Origin: Cryptomeria japonica
Lineage: Eukaryota; Streptophyta; Pinopsida; Cupressales; Cupressaceae
DNA length: 64,000 bases
Assembly: GCF_030272615.1 (NCBI RefSeq)
Contig: NC_081406.1
Span: 166,267,521-166,331,520, forward strand
Direction of reading: 5' to 3'
The notes under the pieces were generated by a model. That model was given only the letters and a program-made list of their open reading frames with translations, was not told where the DNA came from and did not search any database. The first letter of the stretch is position 1. Every line of letters starts with the position of its first letter. Position numbers and translations under genes: made by a program. Shown here piece by piece: positions 21,290 through 33,576 of this stretch.

Positions 21290-22928
21290 ATGAATTGCAT
21301 GAAACCCACTCTCCTGTAATGTCCCACTCTCTACCATCCAATGGCTCTCCCACTCATTTAGATTTAAATGAGCCCACTCTTACTATCAGTGCCAAGGTTG
21401 GTATCGATGGCCCTATGTTTCTTCCCCCTCAACACTTTGTGGAGGTTCCGTTGGTGCCTCTATTGTGGCCTTTGATGCCACAACTACTACAGTTGCTCAT
21501 ACTAATTGTACGATTGACTCTATTGTGGGTACTTGTAATAGGGGCACCATTGTTGGTGAGAGAATGGAGATTGGTTATTCTATGGGTGTAGGTGTTACCA
21601 CTATTGTCGTGGTTGATGCTCCCCCAAACCTCCTTCCTTTGTTGGTGGTAAAACCTTTACTCATGTGGCCAGATCTCTTGCTCACCCTCCCAAGGAATTT
21701 CACCCCCTCCCTTGTGCCAAGACCTCCCTTGTTGTGGTATGTGTTTAGGAGGTTGCGAAAAATGATGATTTCTTTCAATTTCTTGCTTTGGTTTGTAGAT
21801 TTACTAGGTTTTGGCTTTCTCTTCTAGACCTTCATCGCTGGGAGAGTGACTCTTGGAAGCCTTTGGTTACTCACAACATTGAGATTTTTCCTTGTGCTAA
21901 AGGCTTTTTCATTGCTTCATTTACTTCTACTCATGTTTGTGATTTGGTTTTGGGTAAGTTGTGGGCTTGGGGAGATCATCCTCTCTCTATTAAGCCCTAG
22001 ACAACTTCTTTCAACCCCATAATTGAACCTCTTAACATTCATTTGGTTTGGGTCTACCTTCCTAATCTTCCCATCTATTCTTGGAGTTTTCTTGTTAAGA
22101 GGCCATCAATAACTCCATTGGTAACTTCCTAAAGGTTGACGATGCCACAACTTCCATGGGTCATTGCACCTTTTCTTAATTGTTGGTCGATATTAACATA
22201 TTGTTGTCCCTCCTTAGAGATGTGATTATTATGGTTGGGGATAGGCCATGTACTCAACCGTTGGATTATGAGGGCCTCCCCTTTCAATTTTTTATGTGCT
22301 TCTCAATGGGTCACTTAACTTCAAACTGTTCTCTCTCACATTGTAAAGGTACTGCCACTTGGTGGAAGGATCCTACTAATGATCACCTGACGGTTAATGC
22401 TATTGTAACTGATTATGTCGACTTCTATCAAGATGATGATAGCTCCTCCTAGGACAAGGTGCTCATTACTATTTTTGATGCCTCTATCGAGCCTCTTGTT
22501 ACTATTTTTGTATCTTCCTCTACCCCTAAGGCTCCTATTCCTATTGCTCTTTTTCTACAACCCACTCCTATTGACTCTTCTCCTAATGTTGTTCCTCTAC
22601 AATAGAATGTTGTTTTATTGTAGCCTCCTACAGTTTTACAGCTCATATCATTGCTAGTGCTACTGATTGTAACCTTGTGGGGCCTCTCCCAAATGATCTC
22701 TCTCTTTATAGTCCTAATGATAGTATTGCTTGGCCTATCAGGTTTTCTTTATGCCTGTCAGCTTGTTAGTTTGTTGTGGTAGCATCGTTATTGCTAGTTT
22801 TGATTTTGATAGTTTGAAATCAATGTGTATTTAATGTACTGCTACTAGTTATCCAGTTGAATTTACGCCCTCCAGACTATTGCATTTTGGGTCAACACCC
22901 TTGTTTTGTTGCTTTTAATATCAAAAAT
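21290..22928 (+). pseudogene. Decayed retroelement ORF1-like fragment (DUF4283 and CCHC)
   Basis: Translation in mixed frames shows DUF4283-like text (LVLGKLWAWGDHPLSIKP; VWVYLPNLPIYSW) at about 21930-22090. A knuckle remnant CFSMGHLTSNC at about 22297, preceded by PLDYEGLPFQF, has its first Cys changed to Phe. This is the ORF1 order of plant LINEs, but the sequence differs from the ORF1 at 15040-15530. No endonuclease or RT follows. Flanks 'atgtacaaatttg-taaa' (about 21269) and 'atgtaccaagttgtgtaaa' (about 22929) resemble an old target duplication. Confidence 0.55.
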
Positions 22929-24542
22929 ATGTACCAAGTTGTGTAAAGTAAGATCTCCTTCACTAATCCCAAATGGAAAGGATATCAACATCTAACATTC
23001 AAATCAAATGAAACATGACAGTAATAGATATAAACCTCTCATGTTGAAGGCAGATCAAATAAACCATTCATTCCCACAACATAGGGAATATGCCTAAAGC
23101 TACAGACCATTTCATATTCCTCACCAAATAAGTCCTCAAATCTAGATCCATATCTCAATACCAACACGGAGAACATAAAAAATTCATAAAATCATGTATC
23201 TTCTTCTTAACAAGTCTTCAAAATATCTATATTCAAGATTAACTCATATGAGAAGACAATATACAAAATAAGAATGCATATGATATTCAAGTGAAATGCC
23301 TCTCAAATCAATCAACTACCAAGTAGACCAAGAGTGGGATTTAAAATTGTCTTGTGCATAGAACACAAAGCATTAAAATCTTACAATAAAGGGAAATTTT
23401 CTCTTCAGGTCCATAATGGATTCACATCCATAATCAAGTGTAGGATCCCCAATATTTCTACTGAAATCCCCATTAAAGAATAACCATCTCAATACACAAT
23501 CCCCAAAATCATGAGATCTCATAGCCTCATCCAAGTCTCTTTAGTCTCCATGATCATCCACTAATCATTCCATGCAAACTTCAAATGCAACCCTACAAAA
23601 TCATGAAGATCTAAAAACATGATTAAAACTCAAAACCAAAGAGAACCATAATGACCCTTGTCAAAGATCCAACATGAAACATATCAAGACATCATGATCT
23701 AACATATTATCAAAGAAAGATCATATGCTCGAGAGAATATATCATGGTCTCAAGAGAACCTACATCATGGTAACAATCTAATATGAATTCAAGAGTACAT
23801 TATCACACAATACAAACCATACTCTAAACCAAAAATAACATCTCAAAACATAAGAAGATAATCATCTCCTCTCAATGAAACCTAAGATGCTAGAGAACCC
23901 TCATTGTATATAAAACAAAATTCAAGAGTTTATACAAGACACCAACAAACTAAAGAAGAAGGTTTGTCATCCAATGTTGAATCTACATCACTACCACAAG
24001 CTCCCACTACGTAACCAAGCTTTCCAAGAACTATGATAACCATCTCCTTAGTAAATATCCTATGTGGCCCCAAAATAATCAAATAACTCAACACCAAGAG
24101 CTCCCAAATGGAAGAGTTAAACCATGATCTCCAACCCAAGAATATATAACACTACATATCCTTTCTTAATAGAACCAAAGATGTCAAACTCTCACTACAA
24201 TATTAAAATAGAGTCCAAGAGTTTCACATGACATCAACAACCATTACAAAAGACTATTTATCTTCTAATCAAAGATAATATGTGGCTTAGTACACATTAC
24301 AACATCAACAACTTAGAACCAAAATCTTCAAACAAAGAAGTTAGAACATGTAATGTAACTTCATAAAGATCTCACTGAAAGTGATACCAAGCTATACATA
24401 ACATCATAACCAATATTATTACCAAAATACACTAAAAGTGAATAAAGCTTCTCATGCACCATAATCTACTTCTAAGATTCAAATTAACAACTATATCAGG
24501 TACTCAAAAAATCCTTTCCTCATTGTAATAAATATACCAATT
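22929..24542. other. Internal DNA of element G, non-coding
   Basis: AT-rich and A-rich on the plus strand, with many short imperfect repeats of 'aaccatgatctc'/'atcatg'-like words. No reading frame or domain was supported. Confidence 0.5.
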
Positions 24543-24547
24543 TAACA
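24543..24547. repeat. Left target-site duplication of element F
   Basis: TAACA, identical to 33572-33576. Confidence 0.85.
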
Positions 24548-26281
24548 TGTTGGACACAATGGATCACTGAGATGGGGGGGGGAATCAGTGATTTAAACAC
24601 TTATTTCTAATCAGGGATAACCGGTACTATATAAAACTAGACAGAGTGCTAACTAGTAAGCCAAACAATGCAAACTAAGTGTGTGAAAGGATTTTAAAAT
24701 AACACATACACAAGAATGCATCACATAACACCAAATATACGAGGAAAAACCAATGTGGGAAAAACCTCGATGAGAATAGATGCTAGAGATCTTTTGCTCC
24801 AAACCAGCATCACAATGAAAATGATTTGATTACAATTTCAGGGCACCAACCCTTTATTTATGAGCACCGACTCAAAGGAGCACCAACCCTTAAACAATTT
24901 ATAGGCTACAACCTAACAGAGCTACAACCCCTGCACTAAGAACCTACTTAGTTAAAACAATATGAAAATTCAAATACATAAGTAAATTTCTTGTTGCAAA
25001 TGAAGTTTTGCAACCCTCCAATATTCTTCTCTATCGGTTTCATTCTTACTAGTCTGTGGAACCTCCACACACACTGCAAAACTACCTTTATGCTAGTCCT
25101 TACTCTGTTGAAACTACTCTCCCTCTGACTTGCTGGATTCACTTCACACTTGCCCACACTTTACCAAGTTCTGTCTATGTCGGATTGTTCTCTACCAGTT
25201 CACACACACCTTACCAGTTTCTCCTTCAACACACAATCAATTAATATTTTTCTTGTTTTTCACTCAAACAATTTTTTCTGCCTTACTTTCATTTACCAAC
25301 ATCATCACATATCATTCAGTATCAACAACCTCATCTATTTAGACTGGTATATTTGTAAGCAAGTTTTCCCGCCAAAAACCAATTCAAGCTTCAGGAGGTT
25401 AGGGTTTCTTTCCTTCAATCAAATCCATATCCAATATGATTTGATCTTCCTTGGATCACTCACCTTCTTTGGGGAGATGCATCTGTACACATTTTTATTC
25501 ATCCAATGCATGTTTGTTAAAAATAGAAAACTTCACCCCGCTTTATGGCCTTGATCTTTGTCAACCTCATTTCACTTAGTAGTTTCTAACTGAAGGTCAA
25601 TCTGCAATCGGATTTCATGCCTCGATCACAATGCCAACAACTGCTTGATCATTCTCTTTTGTTCATTCTTCCTCAATCCACGTTAGTCTGTCATCAACCC
25701 GTGATTTGTGGTTTTATCATTTAATGACCACTTGCTACATAGACAACCATGTCAATGAATATTTCATTGACCTCTTCATGTTTTCCACCTCAAATCCATA
25801 GAGGACACATCAACATATATTCAACTTCACCGACATAGGGTCAGTTCAAACATGAACAACTGGGAAACCCTTATACCAGTAGAACCTTACCAGTATGACC
25901 AACACATTGATCAGTCACTCTTACCTACAACACATCATCCTAACAATTCATCTTGCCTTCCAGTATGAATTCATTTCATTCTTCCCATTCAACTCACCGT
26001 GTGTTGTTGTGATTCATCAATATTCTGCCTCTTCATCACAAACAAACAATAAATCTTCATATTGGTTTATGCCTTACCAGTTATAACTCAAGCATGCCAA
26101 CTCACTCCTGCATCTCACCTCATACTGATGGTATCATCTATCAACTCATAACATACTTCTTTTATTTCCGTCGGTTCAATCTTTTTCATACCGGTTGTAC
26201 TTCTCTTCTTCATATCGGTTGACACACTCTATCGGTAACCTACAATACCAGTTGACATCAATGACAACTCAATGACAACAA
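24548..26281 (-). repeat. 3' LTR of element F
   Basis: 1,734 bp, matches 31801-33571. In element orientation it starts TGTTGTCATTGAG and ends near a C-run (here a plus-strand G-run at about 24575) with ...CCAACA. ACCAGT/ACCGGT/TCGGT words alternate between the two copies. Confidence 0.92.
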
Positions 26282-26293
26282 TCTCCCCCTTTG
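26282..26293 (-). promoter_or_regulatory. Polypurine tract of element F
   Basis: AAAGGGGGAGAT on the minus strand, touching the 3' LTR. Identical to the tract of element C. Confidence 0.9.
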
Positions 26294-26518
26294 GCATTGA
26301 TTTCAACACTTTCTATTCTATTTTCTCTCCCCCTTTGACACCAATGGCAAAGGGAACCTTAATCTAACACCAATCATACTGCCATTGTCTAACCATAATC
26401 TCTCCCTTTGTCTTCAACCAGTAGGACACATTATCCCCCTATGTCCATGCTTCATGATTCAAGAGTCATAAGATACTAACAATTGTTGACTCCCCTAAAC
26501 CATACTCTCCCTACACAT

Positions 26519-27196
26519 TTAAGTGTTGTCAAATGGTGGGACAACTCCCATCTTTTGTCTCAAGTACTCAAATGTGCTCAAAGGAAGTGGCTTGGTAAAT
26601 ATGTTAGCTATATGCTCACCGGTTGGAACATATTCTACTATGACCTCCTTGTCTGCTACCTTCTCCCTCAAGAAGTGATACTTGATTGGAATGTGTTTTG
26701 TTCTTGAGTGCATTACTGGATTCTTGGAGATGTTGATTTCAGTTGAGTTATCACACCAGATTGGAATAGGTTCTGGTATCTCCACCTGTATGTCCTTCTA
26801 TGTCTTCTTCATCCACAATACCTGTGAACAACATGTAGGAGCTGCTATATACTCTAGCTCGGTAGTAGATAATGACACTGAATCTTTCTTATGGTTGTGC
26901 CATGATACTAATCAGTCTCCTAAGTAGAAAGCACCTCCACTTGTACTCTTCCAGTCATCAATACATCCTTCCCAATCCACATTAGTATAAGCTTGCAAAG
27001 AGAAGTCTCCTTTCTTTGGATACCACAAGCCATAACTAATTGTTCCTTGCAGATATCTGAAGATTCTCCTGACTATATTTAAGTGAGACTATTTAGGAGC
27101 ATCTTGGAATCTTGCAACCATGCAAATTGTTTATACAATATCTGGTCTAGATGTCGTTAGATATAACAGACTACCAATCATAGACCTATGCAATGT
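26519..27196 (-). pseudogene. copia RNase H domain (element F)
   Basis: In order on the minus strand: SMIGSLLYLTTSRPDIVY, the KSTSGGAFYLGD block, LSTTELEYIAA (usual STAEAEY), WCDNSTEINISKNPV and HTPIKYHFLRE-like text (here KHIPIKYHFLRE), ending EHIANIFTKPLP. This is the standard copia RNase H C-terminus. A stop replaces the residue after YLGD and others occur near 26925 and 27090. It would degrade the RNA strand of the RNA-DNA hybrid. Confidence 0.9.
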
Positions 27197-28149
27197 CTAC
27201 TCTACTTTCGAAGACTCATCTAGTTTGCTCAATTTACAATCAGTAACCATGGGAGTACTTACTAGTTTGTTTTCCTCCATTTGAAACTTTTTCAACATGT
27301 CTTTACAATACTTGGTTTGTGAGATGAAAATTCCTTTCTCCTGTTGTGAGATCTGTAAACCAAGAAAATAGGATAACTTGCCCAACATGGACATCTCAAA
27401 TTCTATCTTCGTTTGATCTGCAAACTCTTTGCATATGATGTCCTTGTCTCCACCAAAGATAATGTCATCCACATATACAACAACTATAATCATATGATCT
27501 ACATTTACCTTGATATACAAGTTGTTGTATGCATTCCATTTCCGGAATCCTTGCTCTTTCAAGTATTTGTCTAACTAGGAATACCATACAAGGATTTCTT
27601 CAATCGACATACAAAACTCTTATCATCGTGCAATAGATATCCTTTTGGTTTTTCCATATACACTTCTTCTTTAATACTACCATTCAAGAATGCAGATTTG
27701 ACATCCATTTGGTAAACCTTGTGACCTTTGTAGGCAGAGAAAGTTAAAAAAATTCTTATTGCCTCGAACTTGGCAACCGGTGCAAAGGTTTCTTCAAAGT
27801 CAATACCTTCCACTTGAGCATACCCTTTGCAAACTAACCTTTCTTTATGTTGGATTATCTTGCCTTCTTCATTCATCTTGTTCTAGTAGACCCACTTGGT
27901 ACCTATGGCATTCTTGTTTGTTGGCCTAGGAACAAGTTCCCAAGTTTGATTTTTCTCAATTTATTTCAGCTTTTCATCCAAGGCATCTACCCACTTCTCA
28001 CTTTTTGTAACTTCATCAAAATTTTTGGGCTCAAGTTCTATCATGAGACAAAAATTTACCTGCTCATCATTTAGGGATAGTCTCCTTCTGGCCTGCACAC
28101 CTTTATTTTTATCTCCTATGATATGTTCTTCTGAATGGTTCTTCTGCAC
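27197..28149 (-). pseudogene. copia reverse transcriptase, RVT_2 (element F)
   Basis: Motifs in order: KSEKWVDALDEKLK, TWELVPRPTNK (in decayed text), [42 protein letters not shown] (first catalytic Asp), [18 protein letters not shown], and VVYVDDIIFGG (YVDD at about 27465). About ten residues after LYGI (usual K-Q-x-PRAW) are deleted or frameshifted near 27570. Stops occur at about 27885 and 27960. All catalytic Asp residues remain. Confidence 0.92.
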
Positions 28150-28152
28150 ATA

Positions 28153-29005
28153 CTAGTTGGGGATCTTGTTTCGTGCTTCTTCTATTGGTCCATTATCAGT
28201 TTTTTCTTCATACTCAATATCTGAAACATCAATGTAGGGTGTTGGTGTAGATTTTGCCTTATGTAGGTCTTCATCTATTCTCACATTTATACTATCAACC
28301 ATTTTTCTTAATCTCTTGTTGTAGCATTTGTAGGCTTTACTATTGATTGAGTAACCCAGGAAGATTCCTTCATCACTCTGGGAATCAAAACTCCCTAATC
28401 CATCAACATCTCTCTTGATGAAACACTTACTTCCAAACACTCTAAAATTCTTGAGTGATGGTTTCTGGTAATACCATAACTCATAAGGAGTCATTCTACT
28501 GTTCAATCTTAACTTTACCTGGTTTAATGTGTAGACAGCAGTATGAACTGCTTCCTTCCAGTATGTATCTAATATGCTAGCCTCATTCAACATTGTTCTA
28601 GCCATCTCCTTTATTGTCGTATTCTTCCTTTTTGCCACACCATTCTGTTGTTGTTTTCTTGCTACTGAATACAGTCTCCAGATTCCATCTTTCTCACAGT
28701 AGTCAATAAACTCATTTCAAGAATATTCTCCACCCCGATCTGATCTTAATCACTTCAATCGGTTCTGTCATTTTCAACAATCCTTCTAAAAATCTTGAAT
28801 CTTTCAAATGCCTATGATTTTCATGCAAAAATGTCACCCAAGTCATCCTTGAGTAGTCATCAATGAATAGCATGAAGTATCTCTCACCGGTCAAAGCCCT
28901 TGTCCTTGTTGGTCCACATAAATCTATACGTACTAACTCCAAAGGTCTTGAGGTATTGCACTCTTTTATTTTTCTATGCACTTGATTTTCTTGCCTCTGA
29001 TGCAT
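28153..29005 (-). pseudogene. copia integrase core, catalytic Glu lost (element F)
   Basis: ELVRIDLCGPTRTRAL (first Asp) and FMLFIDDYSRMTWV (second Asp) lie at about 28820-28940. The third catalytic residue should lie in NGV-A/V-ERKN; here the codon is AAA, giving NGVAKRKNTTIKEM (about 28627-28640). The C-terminal part continues with LNEASILDTYWKEAV, MTPYELW and FLGYSINSKAYKCYN. There is a frameshift near 28712. Integrase inserts the cDNA; this copy would be catalytically dead even without the stops. Confidence 0.9.
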
Positions 29006-29214
29006 TCATCACAAAAAGTACTTGTTGGTTTAGTTATTTGTAGAATATTTCTTACATACCGGTTTTTTCTTATCTTCACCAGATTATCAAAGTTCACATG
29101 ACCTAATCTTTGGTGCCACAACCAACCTTCATCAACTTGTCCCATCATGCATAGGGACTCGTAGCATTCCTTAAGATTGTAGACATTACCATCTATCCTC
29201 TTTCCTTCTACCAC
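28966..29214 (-). pseudogene. copia pre-integrase HHCC zinc domain (element F)
   Basis: WHQRLGHVNFDNL supplies the two His and FCDECIRGKKIKC the two Cys of the gag_pre-integrs zinc site. It overlaps the integrase core in another frame, so a frameshift lies between them. Confidence 0.88.
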
Positions 29215-29288
29215 AACCTCACCAGTACTCTGCTTCTTATCTAACGATCGGTAGAGTCAAATTTAAACTTGTACCCTTTGTCACACAT

Positions 29289-29543
29289 CTAACTTACACT
29301 TAGCAGATTATGCTTTATTCCTTCCACATAGTACACATCATGAGACTTGATCTTTCCATCAATATTCAATGTACCATGACCCTTAATATTGATAGAGGAG
29401 TTATCACCAAATGGAACAGAACCACCATTCCAATCATCAAGCTTGATAAACTTTTTCTTGTCTCTGGTTATGTGATTTGAGCAACCACTATCTACTACCC
29501 ATAGATTCCTCCTTTCAACATGTAGAGAAGTTTGCACAATCAA
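29289..29543 (-). pseudogene. copia aspartic protease (element F)
   Basis: LWVVDSGCSNHITRDKKKF contains the copia-type DSG-C-S-NH active site; INIKGHGTLNI and HNLLSVS complete the domain. The reading frame is open over these 84 residues, and sequence on either side has stops. Confidence 0.9.
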
Positions 29544-29772
29544 TCTTGACTCTATCTTGTTCTTCTCATTCTCTATCCAAACCTATTTCTCTTCTTTCTT
29601 CTCCTCTTCTATCATCTTGTGTTCGAGTTTTGTCTTTATCTTCTGATCTAGTACTATTTTCTTTTGCTCGTTAGTTCTCATCTTACAATGCCTTGCTATG
29701 TGACCAAAATTTTGACTTGTAACATTTTACATTAGCATTGAAAGATGTATCCAAAGCATTCTTGTAGGACAT

Positions 29773-30114
29773 CTACACATTTATCCTACACTCATAACTC
29801 TTATGACCAAACTCATTGCAATTATAACATGTCCCATTTGTACTTTGTAATGCAACAAAAGAGTTTCTACTCTCAAAAATGGGGTTTACATCCATTTTCC
29901 TACAATCTACCATTCTATGGCCGAACTTATTACATCGATGATAATAACCATGAAAGTTTGGAATATACTGGTTAGGTTGCCTTAGTCCTGCAAATGACTG
30001 CCCCACTGGGGTTTTTCCTTTCATGTTGTTGACTTTGGTGAATCTTTCATGATCAACTCTTGCATTTCTCCTTGGATTTGCATGTGGGTACATTGAGTGT
30101 GTCTTTCGGTTCAT
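29773..30114 (-). pseudogene. gag C-terminal zinc knuckles (element F)
   Basis: Two knuckles: YHRCNKFGHRMVDC (first Cys replaced by Tyr) and CYNCNEFGHKSYEC (intact), embedded in an Asn/Arg-rich tail. They resemble the knuckles of element C at about 3160-3200. Confidence 0.82.
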
Positions 30115-30264
30115 TGATTGTGTGTACGGGTTTGTGTGGCAGTTTCTAACAACATCTGCATATGTCTTCTTACCAGTATCCTTGTTTACCGTGGATGTCT
30201 TCTTCTCTTCACCTTCATTTGAAGAAGTGAACTGTATCTCCTTATCGGATGTGTCTTTACTATT

Positions 30265-30630
30265 TTAACTTTGTCCTTCTTCAAATCCTAAGCCACTGGT
30301 ATCCTTTGAAGACTTTTGTTTGCTCAACATTTTGTCTAGGGCATCTGTGCTTCTTTCATACTTGCTTCTAATCATCAATTCATTCTTGCTCTTCTCTAAT
30401 TCCTTCTGGAGCTTAACAATTTGTTCTTCCAGGTTCTGATGCCCCTTCTCCTTTTTAATCAAGCCAGTAATAGTAACTTCACAAATCCTCTTGGCCTCTT
30501 CCAATTGAAGTTTTAGATCTATGATTGTTTTCTTGGATTCTTCAAGAGATTTCTCCAACATCTCTTGTTCTTCAATTGTAGCCTTTTTCACCTTCTTCAG
30601 ATCTCTTCTTGTTTTCTTCATCTCTTCCAA
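30265..30630 (-). pseudogene. gag coiled-coil segment (element F)
   Basis: A 120-residue Lys/Glu/Leu heptad stretch (MEEMKKTRRDLKKVKK... ELEKSKNELMIRSKY) followed by GLGFEEGQS, closely paralleled in element C (KTGLGFSSYEEGE). It places C and F in related lineages. Confidence 0.8.
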
Positions 30631-30649
30631 GGCATTGATGAGCTCTGCT

Positions 30650-30949
30650 TCAAGATCTACTTCTCCTTCTTGGTCTTCTTCTTCTCCTTCTTCTAGTACC
30701 GGAACCTCTTGGCCATAAAAAGGTTTTCTCTAACTTCATCTTCACTGCAACAGTCATCTGAGGCACTCTCCTCATCTGTGGTATCATTTTCATGTGTGTA
30801 AAGATTTCTCTACTTTCGGTTGCCTCTTCTACCATGCTGGTAGACATTCTTCTTCCCGTCCTTTCTGTATGATCTGCTACCACTTTATTGATAATCTTCA
30901 TTCTTATCACCATAGAGTCATTTGGCAACAAAATGTCGAATCTTTCCAC
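30650..30949 (-). pseudogene. gag middle segment (element F), frame-broken
   Basis: Connects the first knuckle to the coiled coil; acidic and Arg-rich text in two frames, no independent motif. Confidence 0.5.
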
Positions 30950-31821
30950 AATTGAAACATTTCAAGGGTAGCTTGCCTTTGTATTTGTTAGGACCTGTCT
31001 TGAGTCTTCTAACAAAGTTTGCCATGATATCATCATAATCTTCACCGGTTATATCTTGAGCAGGACATTTTTTTCCTTTCCTTAATGTTTTGAATGTGGA
31101 TTCTTTCTTCACAACCTCAGTACTGGCAGTCCTCATCTCATAAGTAGTTAGGGAACCATATAGCTTATCCATTGTAAATGTTTTCAGATCTTTTGCTTCT
31201 TCTATTGTTGAAACCTTTGTATCATACTTAGATGTGAGAGATCTAAGTACTTTCTTCACTACCACCTCATCTTTTATTTCTTCTCTAATCCCTCTAATGG
31301 TGTTTGTTGTTTAATCATCCCTTTGGAGATAGTCAACAATCTTCTCTTCATCTCTCATTTTCAAACCCTCAATTTGTGCTCTCAAAGTCTGTAGATTAGC
31401 TTCCTTGACTTTAGCATCACCTTCAAATATTTTTTGCAACTTATCCTAAGTCTCTTTGGTAGATGAGCGGTGCATAACCTTAATGAACTCATTAGCAGAT
31501 AACCCATTAAGAATGATATATTTTAGCTTTATAAATGTTCTCATATTCCTTCTTAGCATATGGATCAGTAGGGGGATTGTTATGGATTGTATACCCATTC
31601 ACAATTGACATCCATACATCAAAACCTAGAGAGGATAAATAGGTTTCCATTCTTCTACTCCAAAAGGCATAGTTGACACCATCAAACATAGGATATTTTG
31701 AGGAGGAATATTCATTTCTTGCCCTTTGTGAACACTTGACAGGATCTACCCAAGCTAGAGAATGCTTTGAAAAAATAGGGAACCTAGGATCTGATACCAA
31801 TGTTTGGACACAATGGATCAC
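30918..31821 (-). pseudogene. gag N-terminal half: DUF4219/UBN2 and first zinc knuckle (element F)
   Basis: YPMFDGVNYAFWSRRMETYL is the copia gag start (usual L-x-G-x-NY-xxW). LTSKYDTKVSTIEEAKDL and LTTYEMR are the UBN2 end. The first knuckle CFNCGKIRHFVAK loses its last Cys to a TGA stop at about 30915. Stops near 31310 and 31450 and a frame change between 31265 and 31507 break the middle. Confidence 0.85.
31787..31800 (-). promoter_or_regulatory. Primer binding site of element F
   Basis: TTGGTATCAGATCC on the minus strand abuts the 5' LTR; initiator tRNA-Met type. Confidence 0.88.
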
Positions 31822-33571
31822 TTAGAGGGGGGGGGGGGGGGGGTTGGGGGGTGAACCAGTGATGTAAACACTTCTTTTCTAATCAGGGATATATCGATAC
31901 TATATTAAATTAGACAGAGTGCTAACCAGTAAGCCATACAATGCAAACTAAGTGTGTGAAAGGATTTGCTACAATATCAAAATAACACATACACAAGAAT
32001 TCATCACATAATACCAAATATATGAGGAACACCCAATGTGAGAAAAACCTTGGTGAGAATAGTTGTTGGAGATCTTCTACTCCAAACCAGCCTCACAATG
32101 AAAATGATCTAATTACAATTTTAGGGCACCAACCCAAGGAGCACCAACTCCTGATTCATGAGCACCAACTCAAAGGAGCACCAACCCCTAAATAATTTAT
32201 ATGCTAAAACCTAAATGAGCCACAACCCCTACATTAAGCACCTACTTAGTGAAGACAATATGAAAATTCAAATACATAAAACAATTCCCTGATGCAAATG
32301 AAGTTTTGCAACACTCCAATATTTGTCTCTACTAGTTTCAATCTTACCGGTCTGTAGAACCTCCACACACACTGTAACACTACCTTTATGCTAGTACTTA
32401 CTCTATTGAAACTACTCTCCCCCTGACTTGTTGGATTCACTTCACACTTGCCCACACTTTGCCAGGTTCTATCTTTGTTGGATTGTTCTCTATCGGTTCA
32501 CACACACCTTACCCGTTTCTCCTTCAACACACAATCAGTTAATATTTTTCTTGTTTTCCACTCAAACAATCTTTTCTGCCTTACTTTCATTCACCAGAAT
32601 CATCACATATCATTTAGCAGCAACAACCTCATTGATTTAGACTAGTATATCTATAAGCAAGTCTTCTCGCCAAAAACCAATTCAAACTTCAGGCGGATAG
32701 GATTTCTTTCCTTTAATCAAATCTATATCCAATCTGATTCGATCTTCCTTGGATCGCTCACCTGCTCTAGGAAGATGCATCTATACACATTTTTATTCAT
32801 CCAATCCACGTTTATTAAAAATATCAAACTTCACCCTGCTTTATGGCCTTGATCTTTGTCGACCTCATTTCACCCAACTGTTTCTAACTGAAGGTCAATC
32901 TGCAATTGGATTTCGTGCCTCGATCACAACGCCAGCAACTACCTGATCATTCTTTGTCGTCCATTCTTCCTCGAGTTGCTTAAGTTTGTCATCAACCTGT
33001 AATTTATGGTTTTGTCATTTAATGACCACCTTCTACACAGACAACCATGTCAATGAACATTTATTCAACCTCTGCATGTTTTCCACCTCAGCTTGATGGA
33101 GGAAACATCAACATATATTCAACTTCACTGACATAGGGTCGGTTCAAACATGAACAACCGGGAAACCCTTCTACCAGCAAAACCTTACCGGTATGACCAA
33201 CACACTGATCAATCACTCTTACCAGCAACACATCATCCTGACAATTCATCTTGCCTTTTGGTATGACTTCATGTTCCTATTCAGCTCACTGGGTGTTGTT
33301 GTAATTCATCAACATTTTGCCTCTTCATCACAAACAACAATGAACCTTCATACAGATTTATACCTTATCGGTTATAACTCAAGCATGTCAACTCACTCCT
33401 ACATCTCACCTAATACCGGTGGTATCATCTGTCAACTCATAACATACATCAATTCTTTAGGCCAGTTCAATCTTCTTCATATTGGTTGTACTTCTCTTCT
33501 TCATACCAGTTGACACACTCTACCAGTAAATTGCAATACCGGTTGACATCAATGACAACACAATGCCAACA
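31801..33571 (-). repeat. 5' LTR of element F
   Basis: 1,771 bp, matches 24548-26281. It contains an 18-base G run followed by a second G block (31827-31851), the plus-strand view of the CCCCCC motif near the LTR 3' end, longer than in the other copy. Confidence 0.92.
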
Positions 33572-33576
33572 TAACA
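33572..33576. repeat. Right target-site duplication of element F
   Basis: TAACA, identical to 24543-24547. Confidence 0.85.

Larger units (their letters stand above)
24548..33571 (-). mobile_element. Element F: Ty1/copia retrotransposon, complete but inactive
   Basis: LTRs 24548-26281 and 31801-33571 in direct repeat, TSD TAACA, minus-strand orientation shown by primer site, polypurine tract and gene order gag - protease - integrase - RT - RNase H. Integrase before RT defines Ty1/copia. The gag carries a long coiled coil and several zinc knuckles. Numerous stops and frameshifts, plus loss of the integrase catalytic Glu, make it inactive. Confidence 0.95.
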
